Assembly: GCF_049994355.1 (NCBI RefSeq)
Contig: NZ_CP188257.1
Span: 3,782,001 to 3,846,000, forward strand
DNA: 64,000 bases
Reading direction: 5' to 3'
Source: Angustibacter sp049994355
GTDB taxonomy: Bacteria; Actinomycetota; Actinomycetes; Actinomycetales; Angustibacteraceae
In this document: one piece after another, positions 51,452 through 59,752 of the stretch
Layout: every line of letters begins with the position of its first letter
Position numbering within the stretch: position 1 is the stretch's first letter
The notes under the pieces: model-generated
Told to the model about the DNA's origin: nothing
Database searches by the model: none
What the model saw: only the letters and a program-made list of their open reading frames with translations
Translations under genes and position numbers: made by a program

Positions 51452-53620
51452 GTGACCAGTCCCCCGCAGCCGCGCCGGCAGCCGCACGAGCACACCGAGC
51501 ACGCGGTCGAACGCCCGGATCCGTACCACTGGATGCGCGACCTCGACTCTGCCGAGGTGCTGGCTCACCTCGGTGCCGAGCTCGCTTGGTACGAACTTGC
51601 TACCGGACATCTGGGCTCCCTCGTGGAGACGCTGCGCTCGGAGATGGTGCGTCGGGTACCCGCTACTGACCGGTCGGTCAATTGGAGGTATCGAGGGACT
51701 TCCTACTACACGGTCCTGCCTGCGGGAAGGGAGTACACGCAACTGATGCGCGATTTCAACACCACGGGTGCAGGGGAACTGTCGGAGTCGCCGGTCCAGG
51801 AGCAGGAACTCGACGAAATCCACGGCTCTGGGGAGGTCCTGCTGGACGCCAACCTGCTGGCCGAGGAGGCCGGGTCGGGGTACGTCGAGCTCGGGCTCAC
51901 CCTGGTCAGCCCGGACGGCGGCCTGCTGGCCTACTCGGTCGACACAGACGGCGACGAGGTGTACCAGCTGCGCTTCCGCGACCTGAGCACGGGCGAGGAC
52001 CTGGCCGACCGGGTTCCCCGCTCCTACTACGGCGGGGCCTGGAGCGCTGACTCGGCCGCGTTCCTTTACACCGTGCACGACGAGGCCTACCGGCCCTACG
52101 AGGTGCGCCGGCACGTCATCGGCACGGCGGCCGAGCAGGACACCCTGGTCCTGGCCGAGCCGGACCCACGGTTCGAGATCAACGTGCGGACCTGCCGAAG
52201 CGGGCGCCTCGTGGTGCTCTGGTCGGCCAGCCGGGACACGAGCGAGGTCTGGGTGCTGGACGTCGACGCCACCGACGCCGTCCCGCGTTCGGTCGGCGGT
52301 CGCCGTCCGGGCGTGGAGTACCACGCCGAGCACGCCGTGCTGCCGGACGGCGAGGCCCTGCTGCTGGTCACCAATGACGGGGCCAGCGAGTTCCGGCTGG
52401 CCCGCTGCCCGGTGCCGCGCGAGGCCGACCAGGACCACCAGGACTGGCAACCCGTGCTGGCCGAGGACCCGGCCACCCGGCTGGAGCGGGTGGACGCGTT
52501 CGCCACGCACGTGGTGCTCAGCCTGCGCACCGCCGGCGAGCACCGGCTGCGCGTCCTGCCGGTCGACTCGCTGCCTGCCGGAGCGAGCGCGGGCGCCGGC
52601 CGTGACGTCGTCCCGCAGTTCGCGGCCGGCACGGTCACGCTCGGTCACAACCAGGAGTTCACCGCCTCCGCGTTCGCCGTGGTCGACCAGTCCTACGTGC
52701 ACCCGCCGGTCTCGTCGGACGTCGACCTGGCCACCGGCGAGCGGGTCGAGCGGCACCGCCAGCAGGCCCCGGGCCACGACCCGGAGCAATACGTGAGCGA
52801 GACCCGCGCGTTCGCGTCCGCGGACGGCACCGACGTCCCGGTGACGATCGTGCACCACCGGGACACGTCGTTGGACGGCACCGCCCCGGCGCTGCTGTAC
52901 GCCTACGGCGCGTACGAGTACACCTTCGAGCCGGACTGGGACCCCGCACTGCCGAGCCTGCTGGACCGCGGCGTGGTGTTCGCCCACGCGCACGTCCGGG
53001 GCGGCGGTGAGGGCGGGCGCAAGTGGTGGCTGGACGGCCGGCTGGGCAACAAGCAGCACACCTTCGACGACCACGTCGCGGTGGCCGACGGACTGGCCGG
53101 GCTGGTGGACGGCGACCGGCTGGCCACCCGCGGACTGAGCGCCGGCGGGCTGCTGCAGGGCGTCGTCTTCAGCCAGCGGCCGCAGCGCTGGCGGGCCGTG
53201 GTGGCCGAGGTGCCGTTCGTCGACGTGGTCAGCACGATGTTCGACGCGGACATCCCGCTGACCGTGAACGAGTGGGACGAGTGGGGTGACCCGCGCCGCA
53301 AGGACGAGTTCGACTGGCTGCTGGCCTACTCGCCGTACGACAACCTGCCGCCGGCGGGCAACCGTCCGGACCTGCTGGTCACCGGCGCCCTGCACGACCC
53401 GAGGGTGATGGTGTGGGAGCCCGCCAAGTGGGTGGCCGCCCTGCGGCACGGCGACCCCGCCTGGGGGCCGCGCTGCCTGTTCCGCTGCCAGACCGGTGCG
53501 GGTGCGCACGCCGGGCCGTCCGGGCGGTTCGCGCATCTCGGCTACGAGGCCGAGGTGTACTCCTGGGTGCTCGATCGGCTGCAGGTTACTGACGCGCTGG
53601 TCAGTAAGAGCCTAGGCTGA
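51452..53620 (+). CDS. Prolyl oligopeptidase family protease (S9A, oligopeptidase B-like)
   Basis: A 722-residue cytoplasmic serine peptidase: N-terminal beta-propeller (about 60-400) and C-terminal alpha/beta hydrolase. The nucleophile Ser563 is in RGLSAGGLLQ; the preceding AHVRGGGEGGRKW segment is the usual S9A block; Asp and His lie in VTGALHDPRV and GAHAGPSGR. The length is normal for oligopeptidase B and it lacks a signal peptide, so imported peptides would be its substrates. GTG 51452 follows TACGGT by 7 bases (leaderless type). Bases 51655-51840 use rarer, AT-richer codons than the rest of the gene. It is divergent from the importer operon and followed by the GcvT-like gene. Confidence 0.9.
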   Translation: MTSPPQPRRQPHEHTEHAVERPDPYHWMRDLDSAEVLAHLGAELAWYELATGHLGSLVETLRSEMVRRVPATDRSVNWRYRGTSYYTVLPAGREYTQLMRDFNTTGAGELSESPVQEQELDEIHGSGEVLLDANLLAEEAGSGYVELGLTLVSPDGGLLAYSVDTDGDEVYQLRFRDLSTGEDLADRVPRSYYGGAWSADSAAFLYTVHDEAYRPYEVRRHVIGTAAEQDTLVLAEPDPRFEINVRTCRSGRLVVLWSASRDTSEVWVLDVDATDAVPRSVGGRRPGVEYHAEHAVLPDGEALLLVTNDGASEFRLARCPVPREADQDHQDWQPVLAEDPATRLERVDAFATHVVLSLRTAGEHRLRVLPVDSLPAGASAGAGRDVVPQFAAGTVTLGHNQEFTASAFAVVDQSYVHPPVSSDVDLATGERVERHRQQAPGHDPEQYVSETRAFASADGTDVPVTIVHHRDTSLDGTAPALLYAYGAYEYTFEPDWDPALPSLLDRGVVFAHAHVRGGGEGGRKWWLDGRLGNKQHTFDDHVAVADGLAGLVDGDRLATRGLSAGGLLQGVVFSQRPQRWRAVVAEVPFVDVVSTMFDADIPLTVNEWDEWGDPRRKDEFDWLLAYSPYDNLPPAGNRPDLLVTGALHDPRVMVWEPAKWVAALRHGDPAWGPRCLFRCQTGAGAHAGPSGRFAHLGYEAEVYSWVLDRLQVTDALVSKSLG
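53586..53607. promoter_or_regulatory. TetR-type operator, copy 3
   Basis: TTACTGAC-GCGCTG-GTCAGTAA, a perfect 8-bp inverted repeat spaced by 6. It lies in the last codons of the S9 peptidase, 17 bases before the GcvT-like start; the motif TAGGCT (53613-53618) just downstream could be a -10 element for a leaderless internal transcript starting at GTG 53625. Same arms and spacing as copy 2. Confidence 0.75.
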
Positions 53621-53624
53621 CCCG

Positions 53625-54845
53625 GTGATCAGGACCACGCCGTTCCACCCGCGGCTCAGCCAGCTCAACACGCAGGGGCTGTACACGCACTGGCAGGGCT
53701 ACCTGTCGGCCATGCGGTACAGCCACGCGCCCAAGCACGAGTACTTCGCCGTGCGCAACGGGGTCGGGCTGTTCGACACCTCCCCGCTGTTCAAGTACCG
53801 GATCTACGGCCCGGACGCCGAGCGCCTGCTGGCGGGGCTGCTCGTGCGCGACATCCGCACCTGCCGACCGGGCCGCGCGCAGTACACCCTGTGGTGCGAC
53901 GAGCGCGGGTTCGTGATGGAGGACGGCGTCGTGTTCCGGCACTCGGACAACGACTTCCTGCTCACTGCCGCCCGGCCCAACCTGGGCTGGCTCGCCGGGC
54001 ACGCCAGCGGCCTGCGGGTCGGCTTCGAGGACGTCTCGGACGCCTACGGCGTGCTGGCCGTCCAAGGCCCGCGCTCCCGGGCGGCGCTGGCCGCGCTGCT
54101 GCCGGCGGTGGACTCGCTCGCCTTCATGGAGCACACGCCGGCCAAGGTCGCCTCGGCCGCCGTCACGTTGTCCCGCACCGGCTACACCGGCGACCTCGGC
54201 TTCGAGGTGACCGTCGGCGCGGACGACGCCCTGGACGTCCTGGACGCCGTGCTCGAGGCCGGCAAGGCGCACAGCCTGCGCCCGTATGGCGAGGAGGCGA
54301 TGACGATGCTGCGGATCGAGGCCGGCCTGCCGCTGGTCGACGTCGAGTGGCACAACAGCCGCCTCGCCTTCACCGACCACGAGCGGGTCACGCCGACCGA
54401 GCTGGGCATGGGGTGGATGCTGCGCGGGCTGCAGGACGACGACCGCTCGTTCATCGGCGGCGCGGCGATCCGTCGCGAGCTGGCCGGACGCACCTCGCGA
54501 TGGGCCGCTGTCTCGGTCGTCGTCGACTGGCAGGAGTGGGACTCGCTGTACCGCGACGCCGGCCTGCTGCCGCCGAAGAACGAGAACCCACTGCCGTACG
54601 AGTCGATGCTGTACGACGACGACGGCGGCGCACAGGTCGGCTACGTCACCAGCTTCATGTACTCGCCGGTGCTGCAGCGCCACATCGGACTGGCCCGGGT
54701 GCGCCCGCACCTGGCGCCCAGCGCCGGCTCGCCCGGCGGGTCCGTACGGATGGAGCTGGCGATCCAGCACCACAACACCACCGTCGCGGCGCGCACGGCG
54801 AAGATGCCCCTGTTCAACCCCCCGAGGAAGACGGCCAAGCCATGA
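53625..54845 (+). CDS. GcvT-family aminomethyltransferase-like protein (folate-dependent demethylase-type)
   Basis: A 406-residue protein with the GcvT fold that binds tetrahydrofolate and accepts one-carbon units. The N-terminal domain holds GVGLFDTSPLFKYRIYGPDA; the folate-binding region shows SRTGYTGDLGFEV and MLRIEAGLPL; and the C-terminal barrel ends with the PLFNPPRKT segment. This group includes glycine-cleavage T-protein, dimethylglycine/sarcosine dehydrogenase modules and DMSP demethylase; no lipoyl partner (GcvH) or P-protein is nearby, so glycine cleavage is unlikely. It follows operator copy 3 and overlaps the FAD enzyme (ATGA), so it probably takes one-carbon units from demethylation. 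Confidence 0.85.
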   Translation: MIRTTPFHPRLSQLNTQGLYTHWQGYLSAMRYSHAPKHEYFAVRNGVGLFDTSPLFKYRIYGPDAERLLAGLLVRDIRTCRPGRAQYTLWCDERGFVMEDGVVFRHSDNDFLLTAARPNLGWLAGHASGLRVGFEDVSDAYGVLAVQGPRSRAALAALLPAVDSLAFMEHTPAKVASAAVTLSRTGYTGDLGFEVTVGADDALDVLDAVLEAGKAHSLRPYGEEAMTMLRIEAGLPLVDVEWHNSRLAFTDHERVTPTELGMGWMLRGLQDDDRSFIGGAAIRRELAGRTSRWAAVSVVVDWQEWDSLYRDAGLLPPKNENPLPYESMLYDDDGGAQVGYVTSFMYSPVLQRHIGLARVRPHLAPSAGSPGGSVRMELAIQHHNTTVAARTAKMPLFNPPRKTAKP

Positions 54846-56464
54846 CGACCGCCAGCTCGACGACCGCCGGCCCGAGCGGCGACCGCTCGACCTACGACGC
54901 CATCGTGGTCGGTGGCGGCCACAACGGGCTGGTCAACGCCGGCTACCTGGCCAAGGCCGGTCTGCGCACGCTGGTGCTGGAGCGCCGCGGCCTGGTCGGT
55001 GGCGCGGCGATCACCGAGGAGCTGGTGCCGGGCTTCTCCTTCACCACGTTCTCCTACGCGCTGAGCCTGCTGCGCCCGCAGATCATCGCCGAGCTCGACC
55101 TCGTGCAGCACGGGTTCATGCCACTGATGATGCCGTCCTCGTTCCACCCCACCGGGGACGGCGACTACCTGCTGTTCGGCGACGACCACGGCCAGAACAT
55201 CCAGGAGATCCGTCGGCACTCACCGCGGGACGCCGACAGCTACGACCGCTACCACCACGACCTGGACCGCGTCGTCCAGGCGGTGCGACCGCTGTTCGAC
55301 AACCCCCCGCCCAACCTGTTCGGCAAGGACCCGCAGGATCAGGCCGACGTCGGCTGGCTGCTGGACCACCTCGGCGGCATCGAGCAGAAGGTGGTCCACG
55401 ACGTGGTGCGGCTGCTCACCGGTAGCGCCTCGGACTGGCTCGAGGACTACTTCGTGCACGAGGCGGTCAAGGGTTACCACGCGTCGTCCAGCGTGATCGG
55501 CTCGAAGGTCGGCCCGATGTCACCGGGGTCCGGGCTCGTGCTGCTGTTCCACAAGATGGGCGAGCACGACGGGCACCTCGGCTCGTGGGCCTTCCACAAG
55601 GGCGGCAACGGCGGCTTCACCCAGGTGCTGGCCCGGGCGGCCGAGTCGTTCGGCGCGGAGATCCGGGTCGATGCACCGGTCAGCTCGGTGCTCACCCACG
55701 AGGGGCGCGCTGTCGGGGTCGCCCTCGAGGACGGCACCGAGCTGCGGGCGCCGGTCGTGGTGTCCGCGCTCGACCCGCGCCGCACGTTCCTCGAGCTGGT
55801 CAACCCGCGCGAGCTGCCGGCGGACCTGGTGGACAACATCGAGCGGATGAAGTTCCGCGGCGTGTCTGCGAAGGTCAACTTCGCCCTCGACGGACTGCCG
55901 GTCTTCCCCGCCCTGCGGGACACCACCGATCACTACGGCGGCTTCCTGAACCTCGGCCCGACCATCGAGTACGTCGAGCGCGCCTTCGACGCCAGCAAGT
56001 ACGGCTGGTACAGCGAGCGGCCCTACATCGACGCCTCGATCCAGTCGATGGTCGACCCGGACATGGCCCCGCCCGGCAAGCACGTCATGTCGTGCTTCGT
56101 GCAGTACGCGCCGTACGAGCTCAAGGGCAGCGACTGGGACACCGAGCGCGAACCCTTCGCGGACAAGGCGCAGGCGGTGCTGGAGTCGCACTTCCCGGGC
56201 TTCGGCGACCTGGTGCTGCACCGCGAGGTCGTCACGCCTCTGGACATCGAGCGGGTCACCGGGCTCACCGAGGGCAACATCTTCGCCGGCGAGTTCCTGG
56301 CGCCACAGATGTACTTCTTCCGGCCCGCCCCGGGGTGGAGCCAGTACGCCACGCCGATCGACGGCTACTACCAGTGCGGCTCGGGCACTCACCCCGGTGG
56401 CTGCGTGATCGGGGCACCCGGCAAGCTCGCCAGCCAGCGGATTCTGCGCGACCTGCGCGAGTAA
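54842..56464 (+). CDS. FAD-dependent oxidoreductase (phytoene desaturase/PYROXD2-like)
   Basis: A 540-residue flavoprotein of the NAD(P)/FAD amine-oxidase/phytoene-desaturase superfamily. The FAD-binding dinucleotide motif is DAIVVGGGHNGLVNAGYLAKAG (residues about 18-39, first strand DAIVVGGGHNGL), with the companion RRGLVGGAAITEE and the C-terminal GGCVIGAPGKLASQ flavin-contacting loop. It is not a carotenoid enzyme by context; the family also includes PYROXD2-type proteins of unclear reaction. The ATG at 54842 overlaps the GcvT-like stop. With the two Rieske enzymes and the sarcosine-type oxidase it completes a set of oxidative enzymes; which N- or C-centre it oxidises is unknown. Confidence 0.85.
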   Translation: MTTASSTTAGPSGDRSTYDAIVVGGGHNGLVNAGYLAKAGLRTLVLERRGLVGGAAITEELVPGFSFTTFSYALSLLRPQIIAELDLVQHGFMPLMMPSSFHPTGDGDYLLFGDDHGQNIQEIRRHSPRDADSYDRYHHDLDRVVQAVRPLFDNPPPNLFGKDPQDQADVGWLLDHLGGIEQKVVHDVVRLLTGSASDWLEDYFVHEAVKGYHASSSVIGSKVGPMSPGSGLVLLFHKMGEHDGHLGSWAFHKGGNGGFTQVLARAAESFGAEIRVDAPVSSVLTHEGRAVGVALEDGTELRAPVVVSALDPRRTFLELVNPRELPADLVDNIERMKFRGVSAKVNFALDGLPVFPALRDTTDHYGGFLNLGPTIEYVERAFDASKYGWYSERPYIDASIQSMVDPDMAPPGKHVMSCFVQYAPYELKGSDWDTEREPFADKAQAVLESHFPGFGDLVLHREVVTPLDIERVTGLTEGNIFAGEFLAPQMYFFRPAPGWSQYATPIDGYYQCGSGTHPGGCVIGAPGKLASQRILRDLRE

Positions 56465-56539
56465 GCCTGGAACACTCGGACCATCGCGACCTGCAGCACG
56501 ACCTTCGTGCGGCCGTTCGCGAGGTCGGGAGGGGGTCCG

Positions 56540-57040
56540 ATGGCGCTGGAGGATCGGCTCTGGAACGAGGACGCCCTGGCGCGCTACGGCGGTGACCGGG
56601 CGGCCCAGCAGGGCGCGTTGCTCGAGCAGTACAAGCTGTACGTCGAGATGGCCGACCGGGTCAGCCAGCGACGAGGGCTGACCAACACGTTCTTCCTCAC
56701 CCTGAACACCGCGATCTTCGCCCTGGTCGCCGCTCTGCGGTCCGGCCGACCCGAACAGCCCTGGTGGCTGGCGTTCCCGCTGACCGCGTTGCTCGGCCAG
56801 TGCCTCGCCTGGTTCTGGCTCGTCCGTTCGTACCGGCTGCTCAACACGGCCAAGTACGAGGTGGTGAGGCTGCTCGAGACCCGGCTGCCGGCGTCCCCCT
56901 ACGCGCGAGGCGAGTGGCGTGCCCTCGATGAGGGCAAGGGTCTGCGGCGGTACTGGCCGCTCACGTACATCGAGACCTGTATCCCGATCCTGTTCGCGCT
57001 GACCTACCTGGCGGCCTTCGTGGCTGTGCTGTCCGCGTAG
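56540..57040 (+). CDS. Small membrane protein (RipA/SLATT-like), partner of a TIR protein
   Basis: A 166-residue protein with a cytoplasmic N-terminal helix (LLEQYKLYVEMADRVSQRRGL, about residues 27-46), then three hydrophobic segments: about 49-66 (NTFFLTLNTAIFALVAAL), 75-97 (WWLAFPLTALLGQCLAWFWLVRS) and 143-164 (YIETCIPILFALTYLAAFVAVL). The helix-then-TLNTA start resembles the RipA family of octameric membrane proteins and SLATT-type effectors, but the family match is from memory. The ATG at 56540 follows GGGAGGGGG. It lies 13 bases upstream of the TIR gene on the same strand, so they form a two-gene operon. A membrane effector or channel role is plausible if the TIR protein signals through NAD. 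Confidence 0.7.
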   Translation: MALEDRLWNEDALARYGGDRAAQQGALLEQYKLYVEMADRVSQRRGLTNTFFLTLNTAIFALVAALRSGRPEQPWWLAFPLTALLGQCLAWFWLVRSYRLLNTAKYEVVRLLETRLPASPYARGEWRALDEGKGLRRYWPLTYIETCIPILFALTYLAAFVAVLSA

Positions 57041-57053
57041 GCAGGGGGCGAAC

Positions 57054-58109
57054 GTGAAGCGCCGGGCTCTGACGGTGTTCGTCAGCTACCGCCGCAGCGA
57101 CGTCAGCGGCTATGCCGGCCGGATCACCGACGCCTTGGGGGCGGCGCTGGGCAGGGCGAACGTGTTCCAGGACGTCGCGACGATCGTCCCGGGGGTCGAC
57201 TTCCCCGAGGAGGTGGACGGCTGGCTGGCTCGCTCGGACGCACTGCTGGCGATCATCGGACCCGGCTGGCTCGGTGCTCTCACCGCGGAGGGTGAGCGCC
57301 GGCTTTTCCAGGCGGACGACCTGGTCCGGATGGAGGTCGCGCACGGGCTGCGCTCGGACGTCCGGGTCGTGCCGGTGCTGGTCGGCGGAGCCGCCCTGCC
57401 CAGCGCCGCGGAGCTGCCGCAGGACCTGAAGGAGCTGGCGACCCGGCAGGCCATCACGCTGCGGGACGACACTTTCCACCAGGACGTCGAGCGGCTGCTG
57501 CGGTCGTTGCGCGGCGAGCCGAGCCTTGCACCACAGGGGCTGCGCGGCCGTCGCGCCCGGCTCGGCGTCGCGGCCGGGCTCGTCGCGCTCGCCCTCGCCG
57601 CCGGTGGGAGCGCCTGGTGGTACGTGCAGAACCAGCGCGACGACGGATCGAACGCCGACCCGGGCGGCTGCCCCTCGACGTCCGGCACCGACTGGCACGA
57701 CATCGACGTCGTCGCAGACCGGACCGTGGACCTGTCCGACGGCACGGCCGGCTCGCTAGCCTTCTCGGCCAGATCAGCGCGCTGGCGACCGGCCACGGAC
57801 GGGCAGTGGCTCGTCGTCTTGGACACGCAGATGCTCAACAACACCAACGACTCCCACGCTCACGCGTACTACTACTACGAGAACCTTCGGGTGGCCCGTC
57901 ACCCCTTCAAGGTCTACTGCTTCGACAAGCCGTCGACCGACGCGGGAAAGCAGGAGGCCGTCGATGCGCGGGTCGGCTTCTACGTGACCTGCCAACCGGT
58001 TGGCCTGATGGAGGTCGTGCTGCAGAACGAGCAGGTGGACAGCGAGGTGCTCGCCTTCACCAGCTCCACTGAGCCGGCGGAGTGCCAGGCGGCCAGTCCC
58101 GCGGGCTGA
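57054..58109 (+). CDS. Membrane-anchored TIR-domain protein
   Basis: A 351-residue protein: N-terminal TIR domain (residues 1-150), one transmembrane helix (about 171-191: GVAAGLVALALAAGGSAWWYV) and a 160-residue extracytoplasmic domain with Cys206, Cys291, Cys315 and a terminal Cys. In the TIR domain, FVSYRRSD is box 1 and Glu94 in VRMEVAHG sits where bacterial TIR NADases carry their catalytic glutamate; VDFPEEVDGWLARSD and LAIIGPGWLG are further TIR blocks. GTG 57054 has AGGGGGCG upstream. The TIR side should face the cytoplasm, so the outer domain could sense cell-envelope damage. It is paired with the small membrane protein; a defence role is inference. Confidence 0.82.
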   Translation: MKRRALTVFVSYRRSDVSGYAGRITDALGAALGRANVFQDVATIVPGVDFPEEVDGWLARSDALLAIIGPGWLGALTAEGERRLFQADDLVRMEVAHGLRSDVRVVPVLVGGAALPSAAELPQDLKELATRQAITLRDDTFHQDVERLLRSLRGEPSLAPQGLRGRRARLGVAAGLVALALAAGGSAWWYVQNQRDDGSNADPGGCPSTSGTDWHDIDVVADRTVDLSDGTAGSLAFSARSARWRPATDGQWLVVLDTQMLNNTNDSHAHAYYYYENLRVARHPFKVYCFDKPSTDAGKQEAVDARVGFYVTCQPVGLMEVVLQNEQVDSEVLAFTSSTEPAECQAASPAG

Positions 58110-58124
58110 ACCCGGGCGGGTGAG

Positions 58125-59687
58125 CTAGTTCTGGTAGACGGTTCCGGGTGGCGGTGTCCTCCCGGTCACGAGGTAGCGGTCGATCGCGTCGCGGGTGCGG
58201 CTGGGTCCGTGCGTCAGGTACGTCGTGTGACCGTCGCCGGCCCGAGTCACCAGCACGCTGGTGCGCAGCTCCGTGGCCATCTGCTGGGCCCACACGTACT
58301 GCGTCGACGGGTCGTGGGTGGCGTTGACCAGCAGGATCGGCGGCGTGCCGGTGACCTCGATCGGCGCGGGCGGGTTGGTCGCGGGAGCCGGCCAGCCGAG
58401 GCAGCCGGCCAGGATGGTCCAGGACTGGCTGGCGCCGCGCAGCCGCGGCGACAGCAGCTGCCCGAAAGCCTCGTAGCGCTGCATGTCGGCGAACGTGTGG
58501 ATCGGGTCGGGCCAGTCCAGGCACTCGACGGCCAGACCCCCGGCGTTCATCGCGCCGTCGTCCGGCGCCGAGGCCAGGGGCATCGAGAACCCGCTGGCAT
58601 CCCCGGCCGCGGCCTGGGCCAGCGCCACCGCGAGGTCGTTCCAGCCGTCGGGGGCGATGAACGGGATCGGGGTCTTGAACAGCAGCAACCCCTGCGTGTT
58701 GAACCGGATGTCGTCCCCGGTGACCTCGGGGCGGCAGCCGTTGGTTGCGCAGCCCGAGGCCGGGATCGGGTGCTGGTCCGCGGTGGCGACGACCCGGTCG
58801 AACAGCGGCAGCACGGGACGCCCGTGCAGGGCGCAGCTCGCCGTCTGGTCGCACCAGCGCGCGAAGCGCTTCAGCTCGATGTCGTAGCCCGTCTCCTCGT
58901 CGGCGAACAGCGTGGTGGCAGGCAGCGAGTGCACCAGCGCACCGTCCAGCGCCATGGTGCGGATGCGGTGCGGGTACAGGTCGGCGTAGGTCTCACCGAG
59001 CTGGGTGCCGTACGAGAGGCCGAGGTAGTTGAGCTTGCCTTCACCGAGCGCTTGCCGCAGGGCCTCGATGTCCTTGGCCGCGCTCAGGGTGTCCACGTGC
59101 TCCAGCAGCGGACCGGTCAGCCGTCGGCAGCTCTCGCCGAACGCCCGGTTGTGCGCCACCAGCCGGCGGAACCCAGCCTCGGTCTTCGGGAAGAGCGAAA
59201 CCCGCGCGTTGAACACGGCCGGGTCGCACTTGACCGGGTTGCTGAGCCCGACCCCGCGCGGGTCGAGGCCGATCAGGTCGAAGTGCCGACGGACCCCTGC
59301 GGAGAAGAACCCGGCGCCGATCGACTCGCCGTAGACGATCTCGGTGCCGGACCCACCCGGGCCGCCTGGGTTGAACACCAGGCTGCCCACCCGCGGTCCG
59401 CCGACGGCGGGCAGCCGGTCGACCGTGACGACCGTCTTGGCGCCGCCCGGGTGGGCGTAGTCAAGCGGCACCGCGACGGACGCGCACTGCAGCTCGGCCG
59501 GTGCGTCCGGGAACGGGCACGGCGTCCAGTGCAGCTGTTGGGCTGCAACAGGTGCGGAGCGAGCGGCCGCGGCCGGTCCTGCTCCGGTGGTGACCACCGA
59601 GGCGATCGCCAGCACAAGAGCCAACCCGACCGCCACGGCCGTCGGGACAGCTGGCCGGTACGTCCGCATTCTGCGCTGCTGTGGCAT
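58125..59687 (-). CDS. Secreted S33 alpha/beta hydrolase (tripeptidyl-aminopeptidase-like)
   Basis: A 520-residue exported hydrolase (signal peptide about residues 1-43) of the S33/TAP family, paralogous to the one at 37227 but with a shorter C-terminus. Oxyanion region NPGGPGGSG; nucleophile Ser225 in GLSYGTQ; catalytic Asp and His likely in ATHDPSTQY and GDGHTTYL near the end. Six Cys suggest disulphides. ATG 59687 was chosen (VGLALVLAIASVVTTG signal follows) although the frame is open upstream. It is divergent from nothing close on the right and convergent with the TIR gene; it could share the peptide-trimming job of the island but has no operator site nearby. Confidence 0.86.
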   Translation of the reverse strand: MPQQRRMRTYRPAVPTAVAVGLALVLAIASVVTTGAGPAAAARSAPVAAQQLHWTPCPFPDAPAELQCASVAVPLDYAHPGGAKTVVTVDRLPAVGGPRVGSLVFNPGGPGGSGTEIVYGESIGAGFFSAGVRRHFDLIGLDPRGVGLSNPVKCDPAVFNARVSLFPKTEAGFRRLVAHNRAFGESCRRLTGPLLEHVDTLSAAKDIEALRQALGEGKLNYLGLSYGTQLGETYADLYPHRIRTMALDGALVHSLPATTLFADEETGYDIELKRFARWCDQTASCALHGRPVLPLFDRVVATADQHPIPASGCATNGCRPEVTGDDIRFNTQGLLLFKTPIPFIAPDGWNDLAVALAQAAAGDASGFSMPLASAPDDGAMNAGGLAVECLDWPDPIHTFADMQRYEAFGQLLSPRLRGASQSWTILAGCLGWPAPATNPPAPIEVTGTPPILLVNATHDPSTQYVWAQQMATELRTSVLVTRAGDGHTTYLTHGPSRTRDAIDRYLVTGRTPPPGTVYQN

Positions 59688-59752
59688 CGTCTGTTCCCCC
59701 GTCGTGAGACCGTTGCCGAGCCTTCGCCGGTATGCCCGGTTTGTCAACGCCC

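Noticed and set aside
51653..53536. Long minus-strand open frames antisense to the S9 peptidase
   Set aside because: They have no conserved motifs and exist because GC-rich third positions suppress stops on the opposite strand.
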